Assembly (NCBI GenBank): GCA_030647575.1 | Contig: JAUSJS010000141.1 | Location: 1 to 15,435, forward strand | DNA length: 15,435 nucleotides | Direction of reading: 5' to 3' | Origin: Candidatus Limnocylindrales bacterium | Lineage (GTDB): Bacteria > Chloroflexota > Limnocylindria > Limnocylindrales > CSP1-4 | In this document: positions 5,982 through 13,677 of the stretch, piece after piece | Position numbering within the stretch: position 1 is the stretch's first letter | Layout of the letters: each line of letters begins with the position of its first letter | Position numbers and translations under genes: made by a program | Notes under the pieces: model-generated | Database searches by the model: none | Told to the model about the DNA's origin: nothing | The model's input: the letters and a program-made list of their open reading frames with translations, nothing else

Positions 5982-8203
5982 AGGTCCTCCTCCCCACCGA
6001 CCGCCGGCGCCCAGACGTCGACCTGCAGGAGCGTGGCACAGCCAGGGCAGGCGTATTCGCGGAAGACCGCCTGGTACGGGCTCCCGTCGGGCATCGGCCG
6101 ACCGGCAAGGTCGGCCAGGTCCCGATCGCGGCGGAGGGCGTGGACCTTGTAGTTGCCGGCCGCCGGTCCCAGGTCGTGACCGCAGCGCCGGCAGCGGACG
6201 AAGGCGGTCGATCCGCTGCCGACGAGATCGAGGCTCTCGTGGAAGCGCAGCGGGGGCTCCTCGTCGGCCGGCGCGACGGAAGGCCGGGCCGGCGCGACCG
6301 AAGGCCGGGCCGGCGCGGGCGGCCGTGACTCCCGCCGGCGATCCGACCGGATCTCCTCCCGCCGACGCTCCGTGGCCGCCGCGTCGGCGGCACCGTTCGG
6401 GCCGATGACGACTCCGTAGACCAGGTTGGCCGTCCGCGCCGTCACCGCCCGCCGCCGGACGTCCCGCTCGACCGCCTCGGGCTCGCGATCGAGGGGATCG
6501 CCGTAGCCTCCGCCGCCCTGGGTGAAGTCGGACAGCAGGTGGCCGTCCGGCACCACGACCCGCCCGGGCTCACCGGCCGGCAGGATGACCCGCAGCAGGC
6601 CCTGATCGACCGCGGCGATCGCATCGGCCGGGTAGCTGCCGGCGGCGAGGGCCTGGTGGAGGTCGTCAACCGGCTCCAGGATGGCGCGCAGGCCGCCACT
6701 TCCCGCCGGGTAGCCTCCGAACAGGCCGAACGCCCCATGAGGCAGCCCGGCATACGGGGCGTAGTCGACGGACAGGTCGTTCGAGCCGTGGACCATCAAC
6801 AGGCGGGCGCTGCCGGTTCCGCCATTCCAGCGCCCGGCTCCGCCACCGTCCGCGGCGTGGTTGCGGCTGAAGTAGAGGAACGGGTAGTGGAGCTCGATTC
6901 GCTCGACGTCGCTGATCCCGCCGGACGGGATGTTCATCTGGCCGCCGGTCGGTACGCCGTCGCGGATCGGGGCCGCCCCGAGACCGCCGCCGTGGATGTC
7001 GTAGAGGCCCTGCGGGTTCGGCAGGCCCCGCCGGTTGTGCCCGCCGTAGAAGAATCCCGGCCCGCCGAGGTACCAGAACCCGCCCCACGTCGCGTTGATG
7101 TCATCGTCGTGGCCCGCCGCGAAGAGCATCTTCGTGACGCACTCGCGGACCGCCTCGACGACGTACTGGCCGATCCGCGGCGACCGTCCGCAGGCCGCCG
7201 GGAAGCGGCAGTTGAGGGCGGACCCCTCCGGCACGGAGATCGTCACCGGCCTGAGCCGGCCGTCGCTCCACGGCACGTCCCAGAACAGCTGGTTGGTCAG
7301 GGCGATGGCGACGTGGGCCGTCGTGCTTGGGAGGGTCGAGTTCTGATCGCTCGTCAGCTGGTCGCTGGAGCCCGCGAAGTCGAGGAGCAGCTCCTCGCCC
7401 CGCTTGACGGCCGTGCAGATGACGGCGTACGGGTCCGATGTCCTGGTGACGTGGTTCCTGGCCGAGCCGTAGATCCGGCTCCGCCAGGTCCCGTCCGGGA
7501 TCGAGGCCAGTTTCTGGCGTGCCATCGCCTCCGCGTCGGCGATCAGCTTCTGCCCCGCCGCCTCGACGAACTCGATCCCGAACCGCTCGATCAGCGACAG
7601 GTAGCCGCGGCCGGCGACGATGTTTGCCGCCGTTCGCGACTTGATGTCCATCCCGACGTAGTGCGGGTCGCGGCACTGCTCGACGATCGTCTTGAAGACG
7701 TCCTGGCGGAAGACGCCGCCCTCGACGATCTTCAGGCCGAGCAGCCGGATCCCCTCGTGGAAGATCTCGGTCGCGGCGCCGCGCAGAACCCCGCCGGTAT
7801 CCGAGGTGTGGGAGCTCGACGCGATCCAGCCGACCCGCCGTCCCTCCCAGAAGATCGGCGCGATCTGCATCACATCGTAGGTGTGCGAGCCCGCGACGTA
7901 GGGGTCGTTGATGATGAGCTCGTCGCCGGGGTTGATCCCTGGGTCGGCCTCGAACCAGTCGATCATCCGGCGGATCGCATCGGACGTTGCCGCGGCGAAG
8001 CGGAGATGGCCCGAGCAGGCAAGGATCATCGTCCCGCCGGCGTCGTAGAACGAGCACATGCACTCGCCGCCCTGGGCGACGATCGGGGAGGCGGTCACCC
8101 GCTGGAGGGCGATCCGGCCCTCCTCGCCGATCGCCCACAGACGGTGGGAGAAGATCTCGTAATCGACGGGATCGATACGGGCGGGCGCGCTCGCGGCAGT
8201 CAC
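5957..8203 (-). CDS. hyuB: Hydantoinase B/oxoprolinase-family subunit fused to an acetone-carboxylase gamma-like zinc domain
   Basis: A 748-residue protein with a complete HyuB core (about 1-600). It starts DPVDYEIFSHRLWAIGEE and includes MCSFYDAGGTM, INDPYVAGSHTYDV and GLYDIHGGGLG. Next comes a Pro/Ala/Arg linker at about 620-647 containing PARPSVA twice. Residues about 648-748 resemble the acetone carboxylase gamma subunit (AcxC), with Cys671-x-x-Cys674-Gly-His-Asp and FREYACPGC with Cys719/Cys722 around a VHALRRD-type middle, a likely Zn site. Plain hydantoinases and oxoprolinases lack this domain, so the enzyme more likely belongs to the acetone/acetophenone-type ATP-dependent carboxylases, with HyuA activating the substrate. 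Substrate is unknown. The GTG start at 8203 overlaps the hyuA stop by 4 bp (GTGA), which couples translation of the two subunits. N-terminus and length fit the family. Confidence 0.9.
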   Translation of the reverse strand: MTAASAPARIDPVDYEIFSHRLWAIGEEGRIALQRVTASPIVAQGGECMCSFYDAGGTMILACSGHLRFAAATSDAIRRMIDWFEADPGINPGDELIINDPYVAGSHTYDVMQIAPIFWEGRRVGWIASSSHTSDTGGVLRGAATEIFHEGIRLLGLKIVEGGVFRQDVFKTIVEQCRDPHYVGMDIKSRTAANIVAGRGYLSLIERFGIEFVEAAGQKLIADAEAMARQKLASIPDGTWRSRIYGSARNHVTRTSDPYAVICTAVKRGEELLLDFAGSSDQLTSDQNSTLPSTTAHVAIALTNQLFWDVPWSDGRLRPVTISVPEGSALNCRFPAACGRSPRIGQYVVEAVRECVTKMLFAAGHDDDINATWGGFWYLGGPGFFYGGHNRRGLPNPQGLYDIHGGGLGAAPIRDGVPTGGQMNIPSGGISDVERIELHYPFLYFSRNHAADGGGAGRWNGGTGSARLLMVHGSNDLSVDYAPYAGLPHGAFGLFGGYPAGSGGLRAILEPVDDLHQALAAGSYPADAIAAVDQGLLRVILPAGEPGRVVVPDGHLLSDFTQGGGGYGDPLDREPEAVERDVRRRAVTARTANLVYGVVIGPNGAADAAATERRREEIRSDRRRESRPPAPARPSVAPARPSVAPADEEPPLRFHESLDLVGSGSTAFVRCRRCGHDLGPAAGNYKVHALRRDRDLADLAGRPMPDGSPYQAVFREYACPGCATLLQVDVWAPAVGGEEDLWDIRIAR
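5982..5995 (-). promoter_or_regulatory. Shine-Dalgarno site that decides the CoA-transferase GTG start
   Basis: Read on the - strand, GGGGAGGAGGACCT directly precedes the GTG at 5981. GGAGG with 7-base spacing, and an overlapping AGGAGG with 4-base spacing, are both good anti-SD matches. The competing downstream GTG at 5960 has no such site. The whole site lies inside the 3' coding end of hyuB, so ribosomes finishing hyuB pass over it. Confidence 0.7.
6267..6317. repeat. 21-bp tandem repeat, about 2.5 copies, inside hyuB linker
   Basis: The unit GCCGGCGCGAC(G/C)GAAGGCCGG occurs at 6267-6287 and again at 6288-6308 with one base change, followed by a partial copy through 6317. The length is a multiple of three, so the frame is kept. 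On the - strand it encodes PARPSVA repeats in the linker between the HyuB core and the zinc domain. Copy-number change would only lengthen or shorten the linker. Confidence 0.9.
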
Positions 8204-10326
8204 GGGCGGATCACCAGGTTGCGGTAGGGATCGACCGTCAGGCTCGCGCCCGGGGGCACGACGACGGTGGTGAACGGCGACTCGACGATGGCCGGCCCGG
8301 CGAGGCGAGCCCCCGGGCCGAGGAGGGCCTCATCGTAGACCGGCGTCGGTTGGAAGGCGTGGCCGAACCAGGCCGCGCGCTCGCCCTTCTGGGCGCCGTC
8401 CGCACGACCGCTGCCGGGGGATCCGGGTCGAAGCTCCGGCTTCGCGACGCGGCCGACGGCATCGACCCGCAGCCGAGCGAGGTCGAGGCCCGCCTCGAGG
8501 TAGGCGACGCCCTTGCCGTAGAGGCGTTCGTAGTGCTCGACGAAGATCGACGGGAGCTGGGCGATCCGCTCGTCCGTGAAGCGGTCCCACGGGAGCCGGA
8601 TCTCCTCGCCGGACGACTGGCGGCGGAACTGGAGCGTGACGTAGCGACGGAACTCGGGGGCCCCGTCGAGGCCGTCCTGGCCCAGCTCGTCGGCGAGGCT
8701 CGCCTCGAGCGCGTCGAGGTCGGCGTTGAGGTCCGCGGCCGGCAGGGGCAGCGCGTAGGCGCGCGTCGCGACGCGGGTGTGGACCAGATCCGCGGCAGCG
8801 ACTCCGAACGCCGAAAAGACCGGCGAGGTCGGGAAGACGATGATCTCCGGCACGCCCAGGTCCCGCGCGTAGCCGACAGCATGGACCGGGCTCGCGCCGC
8901 CGAACGCGTAGAGGACGAAGTCCTGTGGGAGTCGTCCGCTGCGGATGACCTCGCGTCGGATGAGATCGGACATCTTGCTGTCGACGATCCGTACGATCCC
9001 AGCGGCAGCCTCGACGGGATCCAGGCCGAGGCGGCGGGCGAGGCGCTCGTCGATCGCCGCCCGGGCACGATCCAGGTCCAGCGTGCGGCGGCCGCCGAGA
9101 AAGTAGGCGGGGTCGATGTAGCCGAGGACCAGGTCGGCGTCGGTCACCGTCGGGACCTCGCCGCCCAGGCCGTAGCAGACGGGTCCCGGCCGGGCGCCGG
9201 CACTCTGCGGGCCGACGATCAGGCGGCCGGTGGCCTCGTCGACCCGGGCCATCGTCCCGCCGCCGGCACCGATCGAGATGATGTCGGTGATGGGCTGAAG
9301 GATCCGGAACCGCCCGAAGATCGGCTCGTCCGCGTAGCGCCAGTAGCCGCCGTCGACGATTCCCACGTCGAAGCTCGTGCCGCCCATGTCCGCGGTGATC
9401 GCCCGGCGGTGGCCCAGCTTGTCGCTCATCGTCGCCGAGGCGAGCATCCCGCCGGCGGGGCCGGACTGGAGCGTCGAGATCGGGCTCGCCAGAGCGTGGC
9501 TCGTCAGGCCGCCGTTGCCCTGCATGACGAGGATCCGTCCGGCGAAGCCGTCGTCCCGGAGACTGGCTTCAAGGTTGGCCAGATAGCGTCGGACGGTGGG
9601 CCCGACGAAGGCGTTGGCGATGGCCGTGTTCGCCCGGGCATACTCGCCGGCCACCTGGCTCAGGTCGCTGCCGAGGCTGCAGAAGACGTGCCCCCCCGGG
9701 TCCAGCTCCTCGACGATGCCCCGGATGGCGCGCTCGTGCTCGGGATTGCGCCAGCTGTGGAGAAGGCTGACGGCGATGGCATCGACGCCGGGGCGGCCCG
9801 CGTCGCCGATGAGATCGTGAACCGCCACGCGCACGGCGTCGAGGTCGAGCGGGACGACGACGTTCCCCTCGGCGTCGATCCGCTCCGGGACGCCGCGGAT
9901 GAGCTCCGGCTGGACAAGCGGCTCCGGCTTCGTGATCGAGGTGACCCGCCGGACCTCCTCGTCGGGCAGGCCGTCGACCCGGCCGACGGCTCGCATGATC
10001 AGGGTCGTGTCCTCGAAGCCGCGGGTCGTGATGAATCCGACGCTGGCGCCGGCACGGGTGATCAGGGCGTTCGTCGCGACGGTGCTGCCGTGCTTGATCA
10101 GGTCGGTCCTGCCGAGGAGCGCCGCCATCCCGAGTCCGGCCGCGGCGGCGGCCTCGCGGATCGCGTCGAGGACCCCGCCCGAGAAGTCGTCCGGCGTCGT
10201 CGGCGCCTTGCTCGCCAGGATCTCTCCGTCGCTGGCGATGACGACGACGTCGGTGAAGGTTCCCCCGATGTCGACGCCGATCGTGTAGCGCGGAGTCGCC
10301 CCGACGGGACTGGCCAAGAGCGACAC
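8200..10326 (-). CDS. hyuA: Hydantoinase A/oxoprolinase-family ATP-binding subunit (carboxylase- or hydantoinase-type)
   Basis: A 708-residue HyuA-family subunit. It belongs to the ASKHA ATPase fold: DIGGTFTDVVV at 19-29 (phosphate 1), HGSTVATNALI at 79-89, QSGPAGG at 287-293, ADMGGTSFDVGIV at 312-324 (phosphate 2), SIGAGGGTMARVD, and AFGGASPVHAVGYARDLGV later. All ATP-site motifs are intact and the length is normal. HyuA proteins phosphorylate the substrate carbonyl so that a HyuB partner can hydrolyse or carboxylate it. The open frame continues far upstream, but that part is a shadow of two other genes. The GTG at 10326, 8 bp after the Cys-rich gene stop, gives the family N-terminus; its ribosome site is weak, so translation may depend on coupling. 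The next gene, hyuB, overlaps by 4 bp. The AcxC-like domain on HyuB points to carboxylation as its most likely role. Confidence 0.92.
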   Translation of the reverse strand: MSLLASPVGATPRYTIGVDIGGTFTDVVVIASDGEILASKAPTTPDDFSGGVLDAIREAAAAAGLGMAALLGRTDLIKHGSTVATNALITRAGASVGFITTRGFEDTTLIMRAVGRVDGLPDEEVRRVTSITKPEPLVQPELIRGVPERIDAEGNVVVPLDLDAVRVAVHDLIGDAGRPGVDAIAVSLLHSWRNPEHERAIRGIVEELDPGGHVFCSLGSDLSQVAGEYARANTAIANAFVGPTVRRYLANLEASLRDDGFAGRILVMQGNGGLTSHALASPISTLQSGPAGGMLASATMSDKLGHRRAITADMGGTSFDVGIVDGGYWRYADEPIFGRFRILQPITDIISIGAGGGTMARVDEATGRLIVGPQSAGARPGPVCYGLGGEVPTVTDADLVLGYIDPAYFLGGRRTLDLDRARAAIDERLARRLGLDPVEAAAGIVRIVDSKMSDLIRREVIRSGRLPQDFVLYAFGGASPVHAVGYARDLGVPEIIVFPTSPVFSAFGVAAADLVHTRVATRAYALPLPAADLNADLDALEASLADELGQDGLDGAPEFRRYVTLQFRRQSSGEEIRLPWDRFTDERIAQLPSIFVEHYERLYGKGVAYLEAGLDLARLRVDAVGRVAKPELRPGSPGSGRADGAQKGERAAWFGHAFQPTPVYDEALLGPGARLAGPAIVESPFTTVVVPPGASLTVDPYRNLVIRP

Positions 10327-10334
10327 GGGCTCGG

Positions 10335-10583
10335 CTACTCGTAGACCGTGACGTTCGGCTCGTAGCGGCAGCGGCAGGCGCCCTGCCGCTCGCAGGCTGC
10401 GAGCGGCAAGGCAGGCAGGCCAGACGGGATGTACGAGCGATCGGTCAGCGCAAGACAGGCGGCGCAGGCCTCCGAGTCCGCCGCGACGAGAGCGACGCCG
10501 TCGATCCCGCCGTCGAGGTACATCGCCTGGAGACGAGCCAGTTCCGGATCCTGACGCAGTCGCTGCTCGAAGACCGGATCCAT
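10335..10583 (-). CDS. Small Cys-rich putative zinc-binding protein between pyrE and hyuA
   Basis: An 82-residue protein that I cannot assign to a family. The N-terminal half is helical and charged (FEQRLRQDPELARLQAMYL). The C-terminal half has Cys40-x-x-Cys43, Cys64, Cys70 and Cys72, in the arrangement CxxC-...LPALPLAACERQGACRCRY. This suits a metal-binding knuckle; a similar CxxC...CRC layout ends some phage head proteins, but nothing else phage-like is nearby. The ATG overlaps the pyrE stop by 1 base (TGATG) and the gene ends 8 bp before hyuA, so it sits inside the operon and is translationally coupled on the pyrE side. A role as small subunit, metal donor or assembly factor for the HyuAB enzyme would be a guess. 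Confidence 0.75.
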   Translation of the reverse strand: MDPVFEQRLRQDPELARLQAMYLDGGIDGVALVAADSEACAACLALTDRSYIPSGLPALPLAACERQGACRCRYEPNVTVYE

Positions 10584-11137
10584 CAGATGCCGAGCTCGCT
10601 TCGGGTGAAGAGGGCCGTATACCCGTAGCCGGCCTCGGTGATCCGGGCCTGGCCGCCCTCTTCCCGATCGACGACCGCCAGGATGCCGAGGACCCGGCCA
10701 CCGGCCTCCACCACCCGGTCGGCCGCCTTGATCGACTGTGCGCCGGTGGTGATGACGTCCTCGATCACGAGGACCCGGTCGCCGGCCGCCAGCTCGCCCT
10801 CGATCAGGTTCGAGGTGCTGTACTCCTTGGAGAACTTCCGGACGATGATGAACGGCAGGTTCGTCGCCAGCGAGAGGGCCGCGGCGAGGGCGACCGCGCC
10901 GAGCTCCGTGCCGGCGAGGCGGTCCGTCTCCGGCGGGACGAGCCGGGCCAGGCCGGCGGCCAGGTTCCGAAGCAGAGAGGGCTTCGTCTCAAACCGGTAC
11001 TTGTCGAGGTAGTAGTCGCTGCGGGCCCCCGAGCTGAGAACGAAGTCGCCGCGGAGGAGCGATGCGTCGAGCAGTTCTCGGCCCAGGGCCGCATGGTCGG
11101 GGCGCTGGGGGGGATCGGTCAGGCCATGCTCCGTCAT
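10583..11137 (-). CDS. pyrE: Orotate phosphoribosyltransferase
   Basis: A 184-residue type I phosphoribosyltransferase that joins orotate to PRPP to make OMP in de novo pyrimidine synthesis. Seen: GDFVLSSGARSDYYLDKYRFET at about 30-51 (the orotate-binding hood region), TELGAVALA, and the catalytic flexible loop RKFSKEYST at 100-108 with Arg100, Lys101 and Lys104. The PRPP-binding motif VLVIEDVITTGAQS is at 122-135 with Glu126-Asp127. Length is normal. ATG at 11137 has GAGGAG about 10 bases upstream. It is first in the packed block leading into the Cys-rich gene and hyuA, with no other pyrimidine gene beside it on this strand. Family assignment is secure; whether it serves general pyrimidine synthesis or a heterocycle pathway here is not known. 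Confidence 0.93.
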   Translation of the reverse strand: MTEHGLTDPPQRPDHAALGRELLDASLLRGDFVLSSGARSDYYLDKYRFETKPSLLRNLAAGLARLVPPETDRLAGTELGAVALAAALSLATNLPFIIVRKFSKEYSTSNLIEGELAAGDRVLVIEDVITTGAQSIKAADRVVEAGGRVLGILAVVDREEGGQARITEAGYGYTALFTRSELGI

Positions 11138-11240
11138 TCGCGCAGGGCTCCTCGTTCAGCGGCCTTCGCCTGCCCCAGTGATCGGTGGCGACGACAAGGA
11201 TAGCGGCCCCAGGGGGAGGGAAGCGGCCGAAGCCGATGAA

Positions 11241-12350
11241 CTATCCGCTCGCGCCGGCGACGAACCGGCTGAGTCGGTACGGCTCGAGTTCGGGCTGGCG
11301 GTCCCCGAGCAGCTCCGCTGCCACGAGGCGCCCGAGAACAGGCGTCAGCGAGACGCCGCTGTGGGCGACCAGGAAGTAGGCGTTCTCGATGACCGGCGCG
11401 AAGCCGGCCGCCGGCATCCCATCGGCGGGAACGGACCGGATCCCGACGCGCGCCGCTTCGATTCGCGCGGAGCGCAGGTCAGGGACGATCCGGGCGGCGC
11501 GGGCGAGGAGCTCCCGGCACGGGTCCGCATCGGGCGCCATCTCCCGCACGGACGGGTCGAGGGTGGCGTCGATCTCGCGTGATGAGATCATCAGCCGACC
11601 GGCTCCGTCCGGGCGCAGAGCGACATCCGCGGCATGGACGATCCGCGTCACGCCGGTGGCAAGCGGCTCACTGATGGCGAGCAGGCCCGGCGTCGGCGAC
11701 ATCGGCAGGGTCACACCGGCCCGGCGGGCGATCCCCTCGCTGGACTCGCCCGCGGCGATCAGGACGATGTCCGCCGACAGGCGGTCGCCGGACGCGAGGC
11801 GGACGTGGCGGACGTGACCGCCGTGGACCTCGAGCTCGACGACAGACGCTCGCGACAGGACGCGAGCGCCGGCCGCCCGGGCAGCCGCAAGGAGGCGCCC
11901 GATGAGCACCGGCGGGTCGATCCAGGCCTCGGCCTCCCAGTGCGCGGCGAGCAGCTCCTCGGGACCCAGGTCGAGCCCTGGCTCCAGTGCCGCAAGGCCG
12001 GCCCGATCGAGGGTCCGCGCGGGGTAGCCCAGATCGGCGTGGCGATCGACCCGCTCCTGGAGCTTGGTCATCGCCGGACCGAGGCTGATCGTGATGTCGC
12101 CGACCGGGTGGTACCAGTCGCCGCCGAGCGAGGCTGCGAGGCCCGGGTAGGCGGCCACGCCCGCGGCATTCAGGGCGAAGTACCCGGCAGGGCTCTTCTC
12201 CTGGGCATTCACCCAGGCGAAGCTCGCGCCCGACGTGCCGCCGCCGGGCCGCCCCGCGTCGAGGACTGTCACCTCGACGTCAGGCCCGGCCAGGTGGTAG
12301 GCGACCGACGAGCCGAGCAGACCGGCCCCGACGACGATGACCGACACCAT
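11241..12350 (-). CDS. FAD-dependent oxidoreductase, DAO family (D-amino-acid/sarcosine oxidase-like)
   Basis: A 369-residue flavoprotein of the DAO superfamily. The N-terminus is a dinucleotide-binding fold, VIVVGAGLLGSSVAYHLAG at 4-22 (GxGxxG), ending in the acidic VTVLDAG. Next come GGGTSGASFAWVNA (FAD-side loop), GGDWYHPVGDITI, and a C-terminal RVGIRSVPADGMPAAG and AHSGVSLTPVLGRLVAAEL, which form the usual FAD-contacting end. These enzymes oxidise amines or amino acids such as sarcosine, glycine or D-amino acids; the substrate here is open. The ATG at 12350 has GGAGGAG about 9 bases upstream and lies 34 bp after the tautomerase stop. Longer starts from 12428 would overlap the tautomerase gene. 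It ends about 100 bp before pyrE, so it may or may not share that transcript. Confidence 0.9.
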   Translation of the reverse strand: MVSVIVVGAGLLGSSVAYHLAGPDVEVTVLDAGRPGGGTSGASFAWVNAQEKSPAGYFALNAAGVAAYPGLAASLGGDWYHPVGDITISLGPAMTKLQERVDRHADLGYPARTLDRAGLAALEPGLDLGPEELLAAHWEAEAWIDPPVLIGRLLAAARAAGARVLSRASVVELEVHGGHVRHVRLASGDRLSADIVLIAAGESSEGIARRAGVTLPMSPTPGLLAISEPLATGVTRIVHAADVALRPDGAGRLMISSREIDATLDPSVREMAPDADPCRELLARAARIVPDLRSARIEAARVGIRSVPADGMPAAGFAPVIENAYFLVAHSGVSLTPVLGRLVAAELLGDRQPELEPYRLSRFVAGASG

Positions 12351-12384
12351 CCTCAGGCTCCTCCGTCCGGGCGCGCGGTCACGA

Positions 12385-12585
12385 TCATTCGACCGGCGGC
12401 TCGCGGTCGAGGGCGAGCGTGCCGGCACGGGCGAAATTCTCCGGCGGGACCTCTTCGATGAAGACCGTCACTGTCTGCGGGTCGACGCGATAGACGTCGA
12501 CGACCACGTCGGACAGGCGACGCGCGAGCTCGCGCTTGAGCTCGACGCTCCGACCGGCGATCGACTGGACGATGATCCGGGGCAT
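12385..12585 (-). CDS. 4-oxalocrotonate tautomerase-family enzyme
   Basis: A 66-residue protein of the 4-OT/MIF fold, near the family's usual 60-70 residues. After removal of the start Met, Pro2 becomes the N-terminal catalytic base (PRIIVQSIAGRS). The core pattern GRSVELKRELARRLSDVVVDVYRV and VTVFIEEVPPENFARAG follows the family, with Phe in place of the common Trp after PPEN. Such enzymes convert enol or dienol products of ring cleavage to keto forms. ATG at 12585 has GGAGGA 8 bases upstream; a longer start at 12600 lacks this and would bury Pro2. It follows the bicupin dioxygenase by 21 bp, as expected for a ring-cleavage and isomerisation pair, and lies before the FAD oxidoreductase. Confidence 0.9.
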   Translation of the reverse strand: MPRIIVQSIAGRSVELKRELARRLSDVVVDVYRVDPQTVTVFIEEVPPENFARAGTLALDREPPVE

Positions 12586-12606
12586 GGCCGACTCCTCCAA
12601 TGGCGG

Positions 12607-13677
12607 TCAGGGCCGGGCGATCGCGGCCTCGCGGTGCTCGACCTTCTCGTACCCGCTCCACAGCGGCTCGTAGAAGTAGCGGATCCCGTACTCGATGCGG
12701 AGCGTCCGGGTCCGCTTGTCCGACGGGTTGAAATGTTCGTGGCGGGTCATCTTCGGCGGAACGTGGACGGCATCGCCCGCCTCCCAGTCATAGTGCTCGA
12801 AGTCGATCTCGGAGAAGCCGACGCCCTCGAGCACGTAGAGGACGGCCTCCGTGTGCGAGTGGCAATGGCTCGAGGTGTGGGGCACCTCCTCAAACACGTT
12901 CGTCATCGCGACCGATACGGCGGTGAAGCCGTTGCGTTCCTCGCTGGGGCTCTCGCCGCCGCCCATGAGGATGTAGATCGCGCCGTGGCGATGCGGGTTC
13001 TCGTTCTTGTGGCGGCTCTGCTTCCCATCGCTGTGGCCGTCGTTCTCGGCGGCGGCGCGGCCGGCGGCCTCGCGGACCTCCTCGCGGCGCTTCTGCTCGT
13101 CCGGTGCGTCCTCGAGGTGGAGGGCGATCCGGCGGCCGGGCGTGTCGAACTGGCCGTCCTCAGCGGGGAATGCAGACTCGAATCCGTCGGTGTTGGCGCC
13201 CTTCGGCCCGAGCTGCTCGAGCCGGCCGAGCCTGACGAACAGGTCGAGATCCATCGCCGAGGCCGTGACGTAGACGACGTCGTCAGTGCCGGTGTTGAAG
13301 AGCCGGTGATCGGACATATACGGGACGTGGATCGTCGTCCCGCTGTGGAAGTCGTAGCGACGGCCTTCAACCACGATGAAGCCGCTCCCGGCGACGATGT
13401 GGATCGCCTCCTCGCCGTGCCGGTGGTGACCAGTGTGGTGGCCGGCCGGGATGATCGCCTTGCAGAGGTTCGTCCCCGACGATGGGAAGCCAACCTGCGG
13501 CCCGATGAGCATGGCGATCCGGTGGTCGTTCTCGGTCTCGATCCAGGTCAGGTCGCGGCCGCGCGCAACGACCGGCGAGCGGTTGACCGCGAGCTCGTTC
13601 TGCTGGCTCGTCGCGAGCCACTCTGCGTAGAAGTCCGCGCGTTCCAGGCGGGTGACGCTGCGCCACAGTTCTGACAA
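12607..13677 (-). CDS. Bicupin dioxygenase-like protein (gentisate 1,2-dioxygenase-like)
   Basis: A 356-residue protein with two cupin domains, the shape of gentisate/1-hydroxy-2-naphthoate dioxygenases, which use Fe(II) and O2 to open aromatic rings. Cupin 1: GHHRHGEEAIHIVAGSG at about 83-99 (His85, His87, Glu90) and VPYMSDH with His124. Cupin 2: HCHSHTEAVLYVLEG at 271-285 with His271, His273 and Glu277, then VPPKMTRHEHFN with His313. Ligand sets look complete in both. Between them, residues about 185-232 form a charged linker rich in Glu, Arg, Asn and His. The start is TTG at 13677, supported by AGGAGGG with 7-base spacing. The substrate may be gentisate or another ring; the tautomerase next door supports a ring-cleaving role. 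Other bicupins (oxalate decarboxylase-like) are less likely given the wording of the motifs, but are not excluded. Confidence 0.85.
   Translation of the reverse strand: MSELWRSVTRLERADFYAEWLATSQQNELAVNRSPVVARGRDLTWIETENDHRIAMLIGPQVGFPSSGTNLCKAIIPAGHHTGHHRHGEEAIHIVAGSGFIVVEGRRYDFHSGTTIHVPYMSDHRLFNTGTDDVVYVTASAMDLDLFVRLGRLEQLGPKGANTDGFESAFPAEDGQFDTPGRRIALHLEDAPDEQKRREEVREAAGRAAAENDGHSDGKQSRHKNENPHRHGAIYILMGGGESPSEERNGFTAVSVAMTNVFEEVPHTSSHCHSHTEAVLYVLEGVGFSEIDFEHYDWEAGDAVHVPPKMTRHEHFNPSDKRTRTLRIEYGIRYFYEPLWSGYEKVEHREAAIARP

Noticed and set aside
7987..10344. Long + strand open frame of 785 codons opposite hyuA and hyuB
   Set aside because: It is antisense to two proteins with clear family motifs, has Arg-rich low-complexity composition and no ribosome site; high GC removes stop codons.
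10335..10583. Cys-rich ORF as a phage head-protein fragment
   Set aside because: The CxxC...CRC layout resembles some phage minor head proteins, but the ORF is complete, coupled to pyrE and hyuA, and no other phage gene is near.
11224..11235. CGGC-TTCG-GCCG hairpin just after the FAD oxidoreductase stop (- strand)
   Set aside because: The UUCG tetraloop is stable, but the stem is only 4 bp and the following bases (CTTCCCTCC) are not a U-tract, so I do not call a terminator.
12337..13674. + strand open frame of 445 codons opposite the bicupin and tautomerase
   Set aside because: The opposite-strand genes carry intact cupin and tautomerase motifs; this frame shows no recognisable domain and fits a GC shadow.
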